A DNA stretch of 64,000 bases, taken from NCBI GenBank assembly GCA_000341795.1, contig AODO01000006.1, positions 1 through 64,000 on the forward strand, written 5' to 3'. The notes beneath the pieces are model-generated. The model had not been told where the DNA came from, ran no database searches, and worked only from the letters and a program-made list of their open reading frames with translations. The translations under genes and the position numbers were made by a program. This stretch comes from Rhodococcus triatomae BKS 15-14. Its GTDB lineage: Bacteria > Actinomycetota > Actinomycetes > Mycobacteriales > Mycobacteriaceae. Below, in pieces: positions 8,790 to 18,271 of this stretch (position 1 is its first letter; every line of letters begins with the position of its first letter).

Positions 8790-8981
8790 ATGAAACTTCG
8801 CTTCAACCAGTTGTCCCGGACGAGTCCGCTCGCCGACGTCCCCGTCGACCTGACCGGCCATGCCGTCACGCTCGATCTGTCGCACACCGACGCCGATCAG
8901 CGGGCCGCAGCCACCGACCTCGCCCGCGAACTGCTCGACCGCGGTGCGGCACGAATCGTCATCTCCGGCACCGCCGCCTGA
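8790..8981 (+). CDS. hypothetical small protein (63 aa)
   Basis: ATG 8790 follows GAGGAG at 8779-8784. The peptide runs MKLRFNQLSRTSPLADVPVD and later has TDLARELLDRGAARIVISGT, an amphipathic helix followed by a beta strand, which looks like a small folded domain. There is no signal peptide and no known family. It lies 97 bases beyond the T-tailed terminator, so its expression may depend on read-through, and it converges on purH. Confidence 0.55.
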   Translation: MKLRFNQLSRTSPLADVPVDLTGHAVTLDLSHTDADQRAAATDLARELLDRGAARIVISGTAA

Positions 8982-9071
8982 CCCGACGGCCCCGGGACAC
9001 GCCCCCGGAAACGCCGGAAGGCGCGCACCCGGCACGAGCCGAGCACACGCCTCCCGAACGAGACCGATCCG

Positions 9072-10625
9072 TCAGTGCGCGAAGTGGCGAGCCCCGGTCA
9101 GGTACATGGTGACGCCCGCCGCGCGAGCGGCCTCGATCACCTCGTTGTCGCGAACGGATCCGCCCGGCTGCACGACGGCCTTGACGCCCGCGTTCGCGAG
9201 CACCTGGAAGCCGTCGGGGAACGGGAAGAACGCGTCGGATGCCGCGACCGAACCGGCGACCCGGTCACCGGCACGGTTCACGGCCAGGTGCGCGGAGTCG
9301 ACGCGGTTGACCTGACCCATGCCGACACCGACCGAGGCGCCTCCCGAGGCGAGCAGGATGGCGTTCGACTTGACGGAACGGCAAGCACGCCAAGCGAACT
9401 CGAGATCCTTGAGGGTCTCCTCGTCCGCGGGCTCACCGACCGCGAGGGTCCAGTTCTTCGGGTCGTCGCCCTCGGCGTCGAGGACGTCACGCTCCTGCAA
9501 CAGCGCGCCACCCGAGATCGGGCGCAGCTCGATCCCGGTCTCCGTCGGCGCGACCGCCTCGAGCACCCGGACGTTCTTCTTGCGGGCGAGCACCTCGACG
9601 GCGCCCGGCGCATAGGACGGCGCGATGACGACCTCGGTGAAGATCTCCGCGACCTGCTCCGCCATCTCGACACTGATCTCACGGTTCGCGGCGATGACGC
9701 CTCCGAACGCACTCACCGGATCACAGGCGTGGGCCTTGCGGTGCGCCTCGGCGATGTCCGCGCCGACCGCGATGCCGCACGGGTTGGCGTGCTTGATGAT
9801 CGCGACGGCCGGCTCCGCGAAGTCGTGAGCGGCACGCCAGGCGGCGTCACCGTCCGTGTAGTTGTTGTACGACATCTCCTTGCCGTGCAGCTGCTTCGCC
9901 TGCGCGAGACCCGAGGGCGCGGCCGGGTTCACGTACAGGGCGGCGGCCTGGTGCGGGTTCTCCCCGTACCGGAGCACCGCGGAACGGTCCCAGCTGGCGC
10001 CCGCCCACTCCGGAAACTGCACGTCGCTCTCGACCAGGGTGGACGTCATCCAGGACGCGACCGCGACGTCGTAGGACGCCGTGTGCTGGAACGCCTGGGC
10101 CGCCAGCGCCGTGCGCTCCCCGAGGGTGAACCCGCCCGCGGCAGCCGCGGACAGCACGTCGGCGTACTTCGCCGGGTCCACGACGACGGCGACCGACGGA
10201 TGGTTCTTCGCCGCGGCACGCACCATCGACGGGCCGCCGATGTCGATCTGCTCGACGCACTCGTCGGGCGTGGCACCGGAGGCGACGGTCTGCGTGAACG
10301 GGTAGAGGTTCACGACGACGAGCTGGAACGCCTCGATGCCGAGTTCCTCCAGCTGGGCGAGGTGGTCGGGCTTGCGGGTGTCCGCGAGGACACCGGCGTG
10401 AACGCGGGGGTGCAGGGTCTTGACGCGGCCCTCGAGGCATTCGGGGAATCCGGTCAGCGACTCGACCGGCGTCACCGGGATGCCCGCCTCGGCGATCTTC
10501 GCAGCGGTGGATCCGGTGGAGACCAGTTCGACACCGGCCTCGTGCAGGCCGGTGGCGAGTTCCACCAGGCCGGTCTTGTCGTACACGCTCACCAGTGCGC
10601 GGCGCAGTGCCTTACGTTCGGTCAC
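9072..10625 (-). CDS. purH: bifunctional AICAR formyltransferase / IMP cyclohydrolase
   Basis: Catalyses the last two steps of IMP synthesis: formyl transfer from 10-formyl-THF to AICAR, then ring closure. 517 residues, the usual length. The N-terminal cyclohydrolase (MGS-like) domain starts [11 protein letters not shown] and carries [14 protein letters not shown]. The transformylase domain has the KHANPCGIA motif with its catalytic Lys-His, and the protein ends TGARHFAH. The GTG start at 10625 overlaps the purN stop as GTGA. The same purN-purH pair occurs at Rv0956-Rv0957. The frame stays open further upstream, but that part is out-of-frame purN. Confidence 0.96.
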   Translation of the reverse strand: MTERKALRRALVSVYDKTGLVELATGLHEAGVELVSTGSTAAKIAEAGIPVTPVESLTGFPECLEGRVKTLHPRVHAGVLADTRKPDHLAQLEELGIEAFQLVVVNLYPFTQTVASGATPDECVEQIDIGGPSMVRAAAKNHPSVAVVVDPAKYADVLSAAAAGGFTLGERTALAAQAFQHTASYDVAVASWMTSTLVESDVQFPEWAGASWDRSAVLRYGENPHQAAALYVNPAAPSGLAQAKQLHGKEMSYNNYTDGDAAWRAAHDFAEPAVAIIKHANPCGIAVGADIAEAHRKAHACDPVSAFGGVIAANREISVEMAEQVAEIFTEVVIAPSYAPGAVEVLARKKNVRVLEAVAPTETGIELRPISGGALLQERDVLDAEGDDPKNWTLAVGEPADEETLKDLEFAWRACRSVKSNAILLASGGASVGVGMGQVNRVDSAHLAVNRAGDRVAGSVAASDAFFPFPDGFQVLANAGVKAVVQPGGSVRDNEVIEAARAAGVTMYLTGARHFAH

Positions 10626-11281
10626 TTCGGGATCACGGCCTTTCGTCCATCGGATACAACTCCTCGGGTGGCGACGGCGGCGAGAACCTCCACCAGCAGT
10701 CGCCGTTCCACGGTCTTGATGCGCTCGTGCAGCGTCGCCTCGTCGTCGTCGTCGAGGACGGCGACCGCTTCCTGGGCGAGCACGGGCCCGGTGTCGACTC
10801 CCTCGTCGACGAGATGGACCGTCGACCCGGTGACCTTCACCCCGTACGCGAGCGCGTCGCGGACGGCGTGGGCGCCGGGAAAGGACGGCAGCAACGCGGG
10901 ATGGGTGTTGACGATGCGGCCACCGAAGCGGCCCATGAACGCCGGTCCGAGAATCTTCATGAATCCGGCCGAGACCACCAGGTCGGGCTCGTGCGCGGCG
11001 ACCGCCTCGGTCAGCGCGGCGTCCCACGCGGCACGGTCGGGGTGAGCGCGCAGCGCGACCGTGAACGCGGGCACCCCCGCCGCCTCGGCGTGCCCGGTCG
11101 CGGCGCACTCGCGGTCGACGCCTACCGCGACGATGCGCGCCGGGTAGTCGGCCTCGGCCGCGGCGAGCAGGGACTGCAGCAGGCTCCCGGTACCGGAAGC
11201 GAGAACCACGACCCGAGCCGGAGCATCGGGGGCGGGCCGGAACACGTGCGGGGCAGTCAGCGCTCTACTCCTCGTAGGCAT
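10622..11281 (-). CDS. purN: phosphoribosylglycinamide formyltransferase
   Basis: Transfers formyl from 10-formyl-THF to GAR, the third step of purine synthesis. Up to 219 residues. The phosphate-binding loop is [11 protein letters not shown], the catalytic Asn-His-Asp set lies in [16 protein letters not shown] and [12 protein letters not shown]. The start is uncertain: ATG 11281 follows by one base a perfect hairpin with a UUCG loop (11283-11300), which would block initiation. AGGAG a few codons downstream points to a start at a CTG or GTG at codon 8 or 13, which would also match the mycobacterial N-terminus length better. It is coupled to purH. Confidence 0.93.
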   Translation of the reverse strand: MPTRSRALTAPHVFRPAPDAPARVVVLASGTGSLLQSLLAAAEADYPARIVAVGVDRECAATGHAEAAGVPAFTVALRAHPDRAAWDAALTEAVAAHEPDLVVSAGFMKILGPAFMGRFGGRIVNTHPALLPSFPGAHAVRDALAYGVKVTGSTVHLVDEGVDTGPVLAQEAVAVLDDDDEATLHERIKTVERRLLVEVLAAVATRGVVSDGRKAVIPK

Positions 11282-11341
11282 CGACCGGACGAATCCGGTC
11301 GGGGGACCTTCGGCACCGCCGACCTGAAACCTTCGGCGCCA

Positions 11342-11361
11342 CCGACGGCTGCGTCCGTCGG
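11342..11361 (-). terminator. hairpin after the PerM-like gene
   Basis: CCGACGG (11342-11348) and CCGTCGG (11355-11361) form a seven-base stem starting 13 bases past the PerM-like stop. No T-run follows. A second perfect seven-base stem with a UUCG loop on the transcribed strand lies at 11283-11300. Together they may separate perM from purN or modulate read-through. Confidence 0.4.
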
Positions 11362-11373
11362 CACGCGATCAGA

Positions 11374-12894
11374 CTAGTCGTTGCTGGTCCGGCGACTGTC
11401 GGGGAGGTCGGACTGCGCGTCGGCGTCTGTGACCTGAGACACGCCGTCGTCGACCTCCTCGGCGTCCACGACGACCTCGGCATCGACGATCGTGGACTGC
11501 TCGGCGTCGACGACGGTGGACGGCTCGGAGTCGGGGGCGGGCAGGGCCTGATGTCCGTCGTCGAGCACCTCGGCGTCGATCACGGCGGTGTCGCCGCGGT
11601 CGGGCCGGGGCACTGTCTCGGCGGCAGCGGGCAGCTCGGCGGTCGCCGCCGGCGGCATCGGGGCACGCCGCGGTGACGCCGCCGCCTCCTCCGGCGCGGC
11701 GCGCCGGCGGGTGAGCGCCGCGGCAGCAGACCCGAAGACCGCGAGCCATCCGAAGGTGGCGCCGACGAAGGTGAGCAGGTCGACGCCGAGGGTCCCGAAC
11801 GAACCGATGGCTCCACCGGACACGAACCCGAGCAGCGCGAAGACGGTTGCGACGGCGGCCGCACCGACCAGCGCCGTCTGAACGGCGGACAGCGGCGAGG
11901 CCGCGCGGCGCGCGCACTCGCGACCGAACATCACGCCGACCGCGGCGGGCACGACCAGCCCGGCAAGCCACCCGTCGCCGCCTGCCTGCTCGGGCAGTGC
12001 CCCGAGGACGGGCAGCGCCGGAACCGGTCCCCCGACCACGTCGAAGAGGCTGACCGACGCCGATCCGACCTGGACCGACGATCCGACGAGCACCGCCGTC
12101 GCGCCGATCACGACGTTCGGCAGATAGAGAATCGAGAGGACGGTCAGTCCGAGTCCACCCATGAACCCGTCCCCCGCCTCGACGAGCATCCCGACCGTGG
12201 ACCACGACGCGAGCAGCGACGCCACCGTGATCGCTGCGCCGGTGGCGAGCAGCGCCATCCCCGACCGGGCGGCGGGCCGTGCGGCCGCGAGCACCCAGTC
12301 CGGTACGCCGAGGAGGGTGACGATCGGACGCCACAGGCGGATTCCGATGCCGATTCCCGCGCCGATCAGGTGCACGGCGATCACCCACGCCAGTGCGGCG
12401 AGGGTGTTCGGCGAGGACAGCGGGATCACCGAGGACGCGTCTGCGACAACGGCCAGTGCGATCGCGGTGACGACGACGGGCCCCGCGACCGCGGCTCCCA
12501 CCACCCACCAGCACTCGTGCCTCGGCGTCGAGGCGGTCACGACCCGGGAGCAACCGCGGGCGACGGCGGCGATCATCACCAACGTCGGCAGCAGTGGTAG
12601 CGCACCGAGGGAAGCGCCACCGATGGTGATCGGAACCTGGTGCAGCGCAAGCCATCCCGCTGCGATGGAGCCGCTGGTCCCGGTGAGATCGCTGTTCGCG
12701 GCGACGAGGGTCACGACCATGCACGTCGCGATGACGACGAGCGCGAGCAGCGCGGGCCGGAGCGCCACACCGAGTAGTGCCCGAACCTGCTCCGGGGTCG
12801 GGCTCGGCCGACCGGAGAGGCCGGAGTTGGGCGTTCGGAGCGGGCGTCGCCTCCCGTCGGGACGGGCGCCGCCTCGGCTGAGCACGGAGTTCAT
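11374..12894 (-). CDS. PerM-like integral membrane protein (DUF6350, Rv0955 type)
   Basis: 506 residues: a short basic cytoplasmic N-terminus, about ten hydrophobic helices between residues 45 and 400, and an acidic cytoplasmic tail with repeated DAE elements (VVDAEQSTIVDAEVVVDAEE). Position between a DUF5336 gene and purN equals Rv0955 (PerM), reported in M. tuberculosis to stabilise the divisome protein FtsB and to be needed for persistence. ATG 12894 lies ten bases after the DUF5336 stop. The frame is open further upstream, but that is antisense-free overlap with the neighbour and is low-complexity. A divisome role is inferred from synteny. Confidence 0.82.
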   Translation of the reverse strand: MNSVLSRGGARPDGRRRPLRTPNSGLSGRPSPTPEQVRALLGVALRPALLALVVIATCMVVTLVAANSDLTGTSGSIAAGWLALHQVPITIGGASLGALPLLPTLVMIAAVARGCSRVVTASTPRHECWWVVGAAVAGPVVVTAIALAVVADASSVIPLSSPNTLAALAWVIAVHLIGAGIGIGIRLWRPIVTLLGVPDWVLAAARPAARSGMALLATGAAITVASLLASWSTVGMLVEAGDGFMGGLGLTVLSILYLPNVVIGATAVLVGSSVQVGSASVSLFDVVGGPVPALPVLGALPEQAGGDGWLAGLVVPAAVGVMFGRECARRAASPLSAVQTALVGAAAVATVFALLGFVSGGAIGSFGTLGVDLLTFVGATFGWLAVFGSAAAALTRRRAAPEEAAASPRRAPMPPAATAELPAAAETVPRPDRGDTAVIDAEVLDDGHQALPAPDSEPSTVVDAEQSTIVDAEVVVDAEEVDDGVSQVTDADAQSDLPDSRRTSND

Positions 12895-12904
12895 CGCGGC
12901 GGTG

Positions 12905-13861
12905 TCAGTCGTCGGTCCGTTCCGGCTTGTCGACGCCGAACGCCTGGGTCGGCGTCGACGAGGACGGCCCGGCCGGCGACTCGGGCGTTGCCGGGGACGC
13001 GGGCGCCGAAGACGAGGACTGGGAGGAAGATGGCTGGGCGGACGGGCCCTGGCCGTACTGCTGTGACTCGCCGTACTGCTGTGGCTCACCGTACTGAGGG
13101 GCCTGACCGTACTGCTGCTGACCGTACTGGGGTGCCTGACCGTACTGCTGCTGACCGTACTGCTGCTGACCGTACTGCTGCGGAGGCGCATACGGCTGCT
13201 GCGGCGGAGAGTACGGGTTCGGCGCCGCGTAACCGGCAGGCGGCTGGCCGTAGCCGGGCTGAGCGGGCGGCGGGGCCTGACCGAAACCGGGTGCATAGCC
13301 GGGCTGCTGACCGTAGCCGGGAACGCCGGGAGGCTGCGGCTGGTAGTCGGCGTAGCGCCGGGCGGGCGGCTGGAGAACGCCGACGGTGAACAGCAACAGT
13401 GTGACCGCCAGTGCAGCCTGCACGAACGCGATGACGAGACCGAGGACGCCACCCCACGCGAGGCTCGATCCCTCGGTGAGGTTGAACAGAAAGAACAGGC
13501 CGACCACGAATCCGACGAGCGAGGTCACGGCCGCAGGCGCCTGCTGTGCCTGCCCCGCCAACAGGGACACCCCCGCCAGGAGCCCACCGATCAGCAGCAG
13601 CGCCAGACCGATGACGGGCAGGCCCGCCTTGAAGGAACTCATCGTCGCGGTGGCTCCGGTGAAGCCGACGGCCTTCACGTACGGGGCGAACCCGAACAGG
13701 AAGCCCGCGATGCCGAGCACGAGGACTGCGATCGACAACAGGTACGGGAGCGGCTTGTCCGCCAGACGGCCGCCGCCACCGGTGCTCGATGCGGAGGGCG
13801 GCTGGCCCGGGCCCGATGGGCCCGGGGACGGATAGCCGGGTCCTGTGGGCGGGTACGTCAT
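12905..13861 (-). CDS. DUF5336 membrane protein with a YGQ-repeat tail (34-kDa antigen type, Rv0954)
   Basis: 318 residues. A Pro/Gly N-terminus is followed by four membrane helices (about residues 38-155: LPYLLSIAVLVLGIAGFLFG, VIGLALLLIGGLLAGVSLL, SLVGFVVGLFFLFNL, LGLVIAFVQAALAVTLLLF). The remaining half is a long, low-complexity tail of Gln, Tyr, Pro and Gly with repeated QYGQQQYGQ units (DNA repeats at about 13050-13190) and a Ser/Pro end. The order next to sucD and perM matches Rv0954. The tail is predicted cytoplasmic and disordered. Function unknown; close packing with perM suggests a shared envelope or division role. Confidence 0.85.
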   Translation of the reverse strand: MTYPPTGPGYPSPGPSGPGQPPSASSTGGGGRLADKPLPYLLSIAVLVLGIAGFLFGFAPYVKAVGFTGATATMSSFKAGLPVIGLALLLIGGLLAGVSLLAGQAQQAPAAVTSLVGFVVGLFFLFNLTEGSSLAWGGVLGLVIAFVQAALAVTLLLFTVGVLQPPARRYADYQPQPPGVPGYGQQPGYAPGFGQAPPPAQPGYGQPPAGYAAPNPYSPPQQPYAPPQQYGQQQYGQQQYGQAPQYGQQQYGQAPQYGEPQQYGESQQYGQGPSAQPSSSQSSSSAPASPATPESPAGPSSSTPTQAFGVDKPERTDD

Positions 13862-14014
13862 CGTCGGCTCCTCGGAATCGGTCTCTGGATCGTCGTCGGC
13901 ACCACTGCATGTGGTGGCTCACGCACGGTCGGCTCCTCCAACGCTAGCGCACACCCGGGGCCCCGAGCGGGTGACGCGTGGTGCGAGTGTGCCGCCACCG
14001 TCCGGACCCGCAAA

Positions 14015-14053
14015 CGCCGACGGGCACCTGCATAATGCAGGTGCCCGTCGGCG
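14015..14053 (-). terminator. perfect 18-bp hairpin terminator of sucCD
   Basis: Arms 14015-14032 and 14036-14053 are perfectly complementary around a three-base loop. It begins 14 bases after the sucD stop and is followed on the transcribed strand by TTT. This is the clearest terminator of the synteny block. Confidence 0.85.
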
Positions 14054-14066
14054 TGAGCTGAGGGTG

Positions 14067-14981
14067 TTACGCGCCCACGGTGAGGCTCTGGAGGATCTCC
14101 CGTGCGAGGGCAGCGGTCTCGGACGGCGTCTTGCCGACCTTGACGCCTGCGGCCTCGAGGGCGTCCTTCTTCGCCTGCGCGGTGCCCGAGGAACCGGAGA
14201 CGATGGCGCCGGCGTGGCCCATGGTCTTGCCCTCGGGAGCGGTGAAGCCCGCGACGTAGCCGACGACCGGCTTGGTGACGTTGGCCTTGATGTAGTCGGC
14301 CGCACGCTCCTCGGCGTCGCCGCCGATCTCGCCGATCATGACGATGAGCTTGGTCTCGGGGTCCTTCTCGAACGCCTCGATGGCGTCGATGTGGGTGGTG
14401 CCGATGACCGGGTCGCCGCCGATGCCGATGGCGGTCGAGAAGCCGTACTCGCGCAGCTCGAACATCATCTGGTAGGTCAGGGTGCCGGACTTCGAGACGA
14501 GGCCGACCGGGCCCTTGCCCGCGATGTTCGCCGGGGTGATGCCGACCAGCGCCTCGCCCGGGGTGATGATGCCGGGGCAGTTGGGGCCGATGATGCGGGT
14601 CTTGTTGCCCTTCTCGACGTTGTAGGCCCACGCGTAGGCGGAGTCCTGCACCGGGATGCCCTCGGTGATGACCACGAGGAGCGGGATCTCGGCGTCGATG
14701 GCCTCGACGATGGCGTCCTTCGAGAACGCCGGCGGAACGAACGCGATCGAGACGTCCGCACCGGTCTTCTCCATCGCCTCGGCAACGGAAGCGAAGACGG
14801 GCAGCTCGACGGGGTTGCCGTCCTTGTCGGTGTGCGACACGGTGGTGCCGGCCTTGCGGGCGTTGACGCCGCCGACGACCTGGGTGCCGGCCTTGAGCAT
14901 CAGCGCGGTGTGCTTGGTGCCCTCGCCGCCGGTGATGCCCTGGACGATGACCTTGGAGTCCTTGGTGAGGAAGATAGCCAT
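14067..14981 (-). CDS. sucD: succinyl-CoA synthetase alpha subunit
   Basis: TCA-cycle enzyme: succinyl-CoA + NDP + Pi to succinate + NTP + CoA, working with the beta subunit. 304 residues. The CoA-binding Rossmann domain starts [19 protein letters not shown], the ligase domain has [13 protein letters not shown], and the phosphorylated His is in [10 protein letters not shown] chose ATG 14981 (MAIFLTKD), 13 bases after sucC. Operon order sucC-sucD and the hairpin after it fit the usual unit. Confidence 0.96.
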   Translation of the reverse strand: MAIFLTKDSKVIVQGITGGEGTKHTALMLKAGTQVVGGVNARKAGTTVSHTDKDGNPVELPVFASVAEAMEKTGADVSIAFVPPAFSKDAIVEAIDAEIPLLVVITEGIPVQDSAYAWAYNVEKGNKTRIIGPNCPGIITPGEALVGITPANIAGKGPVGLVSKSGTLTYQMMFELREYGFSTAIGIGGDPVIGTTHIDAIEAFEKDPETKLIVMIGEIGGDAEERAADYIKANVTKPVVGYVAGFTAPEGKTMGHAGAIVSGSSGTAQAKKDALEAAGVKVGKTPSETAALAREILQSLTVGA

Positions 14982-14994
14982 TGTTTCTAGTCCC

Positions 14995-16164
14995 TTACTT
15001 CGCTGCGAACGCGAGTTCGGCGGCCTTGTCGGCGGCCTCGTCCATGGTGGCGACGACCGTGACCAGCGGGTGGTTGGCCTCGGCGAGGATGCGGCGGCCC
15101 TCGTCGACGTTGTTTCCGTCGAGGCGGACGACGAGCGGCTTGTTGGCCTCGTCACCCAGGGTCTCCAGTGCACCGACGATACCGTTGGCGACCGCGTCAC
15201 AGGCGGTGATGCCGCCGAATACGTTCACGAAGACGCTCTTGACCTGGGCGTCGTTCAGGATGACATCGAGGCCGGCGGCCATGACGGCGGCGGAGGCGCC
15301 ACCACCGATGTCGAGGAAGTTGGCAGGCTTGACGTTGCCGTGCTTCTCGCCTGCGTACGCGACGACGTCGAGGGTCGACATGACCAGACCGGCGCCGTTA
15401 CCGATGATGCCGACCTCGCCGTCGAGCTTGACGTAGTTGAGGTCGTTCTCCTTGGCCTTGAGCTCGAGCGGGTCCGTGGCGTCCTTGTCCTCGAACTCCG
15501 CGTGCCCGGACTGACGGAAATCGGCGTTCGCGTCGAGGGTGACCTTGCCGTCGAGGGCGAGGATCTGGTCGTCCGGGGTGCGGACGAGGGGGTTGACCTC
15601 CACGAGGAGAGCGTCTTCCTTGACGAAGACCTCCCACAGCTTCTGGATGGTCACGGCAGCGGCGTCGAGGACCTCGGCGGGCAGGTGGCCCTTCTCCGCG
15701 ATCTCACGCGCGAACGCGAGGTCGACACCCTTGACGGCGTCGACGGCGATCTTCGCGAGACGCTCCGGCTTGGTGGCGGCGACCTCTTCGATCTCCATGC
15801 CACCCTCGACCGAGCACATGGCCAGGTAGGTGCGGTTGGTGCGGTCCAGCAGGAAGGAGATGTAGTACTCCTCCGCGATCTCGCTCGCCTCGGCGACGAG
15901 GAGCTTCTTGACGACGTGACCCTTGATGTCGAGGCCGAGGATGTTCTCGGCGTGGGTCTGCGCATCGTCGGCGGTGGCCGCGTACTTGACGCCGCCCGCC
16001 TTGCCGCGGCCGCCGACCTTCACCTGCGCCTTGACCATCACGGGCTTGCCGATTTCCTCGGCGATCTCGCGGGCACCGGCGACAGTGTCGGTCACACGGC
16101 CGGCCGACGTCGGCACATCGTGCTTGGCGAAGAGTTCCTTCGCCTGGTATTCGAAGAGATCCAT
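14995..16164 (-). CDS. sucC: succinyl-CoA synthetase beta subunit
   Basis: 389 residues, the normal length. The ATP-grasp N-terminus starts [18 protein letters not shown], with nucleotide-binding [15 protein letters not shown], metal-binding EVNPLV and [14 protein letters not shown], and the C-terminal [15 protein letters not shown] and [12 protein letters not shown] segments that build the active site with SucD. A likely -10 (TAGATA on the minus strand, 16229-16234) gives a leader of about 60 bases; a CRP-like dyad lies upstream of it at 16270-16285. Confidence 0.96.
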   Translation of the reverse strand: MDLFEYQAKELFAKHDVPTSAGRVTDTVAGAREIAEEIGKPVMVKAQVKVGGRGKAGGVKYAATADDAQTHAENILGLDIKGHVVKKLLVAEASEIAEEYYISFLLDRTNRTYLAMCSVEGGMEIEEVAATKPERLAKIAVDAVKGVDLAFAREIAEKGHLPAEVLDAAAVTIQKLWEVFVKEDALLVEVNPLVRTPDDQILALDGKVTLDANADFRQSGHAEFEDKDATDPLELKAKENDLNYVKLDGEVGIIGNGAGLVMSTLDVVAYAGEKHGNVKPANFLDIGGGASAAVMAAGLDVILNDAQVKSVFVNVFGGITACDAVANGIVGALETLGDEANKPLVVRLDGNNVDEGRRILAEANHPLVTVVATMDEAADKAAELAFAAK

Positions 16165-16269
16165 CTGCTCACCGTCTCGTCTGCGTTAACGCCCGCTCGA
16201 GGGGTAGGAGCGGGTCCGTCCGGGACAATATCTAGTTGATTCCGTGACGCAGCCCTCGCCTTGGTGCTA

Positions 16270-16285
16270 TGTGGCATATGTCACG
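16270..16285. promoter_or_regulatory. weak CRP/GlxR-like dyad upstream of sucC
   Basis: TGTGG-CATATG-TCACG keeps TGTG and TCAC at the spacing of the CRP consensus TGTGA-N6-TCACA, with a mismatch in each outer position, and a symmetric CATATG centre. It is centred about 55 bases before the transcription start that I place near 16222, a typical activator position. sucCD control by a CRP-type regulator is known in corynebacteria in general terms; here it is inferred. Confidence 0.35.
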
Positions 16286-16309
16286 GACTCCGATGCGGCA
16301 CCCTGCAGG

Positions 16310-18079
16310 TCACGGCCGTATGGGCCGAACCGCCACGACGGCGGTCACCGCGAACAGCGCCACACCAATGATTGCAGCCCACGTTCCCTGTCCGATAGCC
16401 GAGTCGACGATCCGACCGTTGGTCAGCGGCCACCCGATCAGGTATACGCCCATCGACGTCGCGGCGCCCACCGCCCCCACCGCTGCGCGCTCCGGACGGG
16501 CCCGCGACACGACGACGACCGTCACGACGAGCGTCACCGCGAGTACTCCCCTGCCCCACGTGTCCCATCCCCACGGCCACTCGGTCAGCATTTCGGGTGC
16601 ATAACCGGGTCCGGTGTACAGCGGCAGAGCCAGCGCCACCGCGGAGACCACCGCCGCGGGGACGCCGACGAGCAGGACCTCCCGGCGCGGGCCCGTATCG
16701 GCGGGCACCTCCGCGAGATCGCGTTCGACCGAGCCCGCGTGCCAGCACAGTGCTCCCGTAGCGACGGCGCCCAGTGCGGACAGCCCGAGCAGGACCGCCC
16801 CGGCGCCGATCCCCACCCCGGGGACGTCGACCGCGATCACCACCGACTGCAGTACCGCCGTGACCGCGGCGAAGTGGGCCGCCCACAGGACACCCACGGC
16901 CGGGCGGACCGTGGCCGCGAACGCGGGCAGCAGCAACGCCGTCCCCGCCACGACCAGAAGTGCACCCGAGACGAGCGTGACGCGCGTGAAGAGAATGTCG
17001 GGGCGGTCGCCGCCGTCCGGGACGGTAAGCACGGGAAACAGCGACCCGGCCACGGCGAGCACACCCGACGCGATGCACGTGACCCCGGCCGCCGCGTGCC
17101 ACCGCGCCTGCCCTGCGCGACCGCGTGCGGCGGCGCGGGTGTCACGGGTGGGGCGGCCGGATGCGGCACGCGCCCGGGCCGCCCAGGGCATCGCGGCGCC
17201 GGCCACGACGAGCACGAGTGCGGCAGCGGCGGACACCACGGACGCGGCCGTGACGGACAGCCCCTCGGCGAGGAGTCCGGCCGCGACCCGGGAACCGAAC
17301 AACCCGAGCGCGCCGAGCGCCGCACCCACGACCGCGGCGGCCGCGACCGACGTGGACACGGAGGCGAGCGCCGCGGCGACCACGATCAGCACGGCGAGTG
17401 CCACGGTGACGACGCCGATCGCCGTCGGTGCGTTCGACCCGAGTAGCGAATGCACGACCAGCAGAGGATCGGTCGTGGCCCACGGCGCCCCGAGCGATCC
17501 AGCGCAGAGGAGCAGCGCGGCACCGACCGCGCCGACGGCGAGCACGGCCCCGATCCGCCTGGCGACCGGTGTGCCGTCGAACTCGGGGTCCTCCCCGAGC
17601 CCGTAGCCGTCGGCCTGCGCGGCTCGGGCGACGGACATCAACCCGATCACACCCGCGACGACCGCGAGCAGGTGACCGACGAGGACTGCGACGGCACCCG
17701 GGCCGGCGTCGAGTTGGGCGGCCGTCAACGGCCGGAACAGGTCGAGACGGTTGGCGTCGATGGAGTCGGTCCACAGTGCGAGGTCGAGTACGACCATTCC
17801 GAGTGCCGCCGCACCCGCACCCGCGAGGAGGGCACCCGCGACTGCCGCGGCGCGGCCGACGAGCGCAGCGAGCGCGAGCAACGACGGCAACGCGGAGCAC
17901 GCGAGCGTCACCACGAGGGCTGCTCCGACAGCGGATCCGGCGTTCGGGCCCACGATCTCGAGCACCGGCGCCACGACGAGCAGCAGCGCTCCCGCGAGTG
18001 CGACGGCGACGGCAACCGCGGCGGGCCGGGTGGGATTCGGTGCCGGGTCGTCGAGGTCCGGGCGCGGTGGGGTGGGCAC
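16310..18079 (-). CDS. polytopic membrane protein of unknown function (589 aa)
   Basis: About 14 hydrophobic helices, Ala/Val/Gly-rich, starting after a short Pro/Asp-rich cytoplasmic N-terminus. I recognise no transporter or enzyme motif. A central charged loop at about residues 305-330 (RARAASGRPTRDTRAAARGR) divides it into two halves that may be related. A lumenal or periplasmic aromatic loop, MLTEWPWGWDTWGRG, lies near residue 505. It is divergent from the LytM peptidase gene and shares the CRP-type box between them. An envelope role is a guess from the neighbour only. Confidence 0.7.
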   Translation of the reverse strand: MPTPPRPDLDDPAPNPTRPAAVAVAVALAGALLLVVAPVLEIVGPNAGSAVGAALVVTLACSALPSLLALAALVGRAAAVAGALLAGAGAAALGMVVLDLALWTDSIDANRLDLFRPLTAAQLDAGPGAVAVLVGHLLAVVAGVIGLMSVARAAQADGYGLGEDPEFDGTPVARRIGAVLAVGAVGAALLLCAGSLGAPWATTDPLLVVHSLLGSNAPTAIGVVTVALAVLIVVAAALASVSTSVAAAAVVGAALGALGLFGSRVAAGLLAEGLSVTAASVVSAAAALVLVVAGAAMPWAARARAASGRPTRDTRAAARGRAGQARWHAAAGVTCIASGVLAVAGSLFPVLTVPDGGDRPDILFTRVTLVSGALLVVAGTALLLPAFAATVRPAVGVLWAAHFAAVTAVLQSVVIAVDVPGVGIGAGAVLLGLSALGAVATGALCWHAGSVERDLAEVPADTGPRREVLLVGVPAAVVSAVALALPLYTGPGYAPEMLTEWPWGWDTWGRGVLAVTLVVTVVVVSRARPERAAVGAVGAATSMGVYLIGWPLTNGRIVDSAIGQGTWAAIIGVALFAVTAVVAVRPIRP

Positions 18080-18154
18080 GGCGCTCGACGCTAGCCGGGA
18101 TCCGGCCCGGTTGTGGGCGGCGACACATGATGCCGGATTTGCCCGTTATGCATT

Positions 18155-18170
18155 TGTGATGCATCTCACA
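18155..18170. promoter_or_regulatory. perfect CRP/GlxR box between divergent envelope genes
   Basis: TGTGA-TGCATC-TCACA is an exact match to the CRP consensus TGTGA-N6-TCACA, and even the six central bases are nearly symmetric. It lies 76 bases upstream of the polytopic membrane gene and about 100 bases upstream of the LytM peptidase gene. A cAMP-responsive regulator of the CRP/GlxR type is the likely binder. Confidence 0.8.
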
Positions 18171-18271
18171 ATGATCAGCGGTATGCACCCAGAGGTTGCG
18201 GCTGTTGCGGCCGTTTCGTTACCGTCACCGGAGTCAAAGTCACAGACGGGTCACGAACGGAGGACGGCAGG

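Noticed and set aside
18116-18271. A c-di-AMP (ydaO-type) riboswitch before the LytM peptidase, as occurs for some actinobacterial cell-wall hydrolases.
   Set aside because: The conserved ydaO blocks are not visible; only the CRP box and a ribosome binding site are supported.
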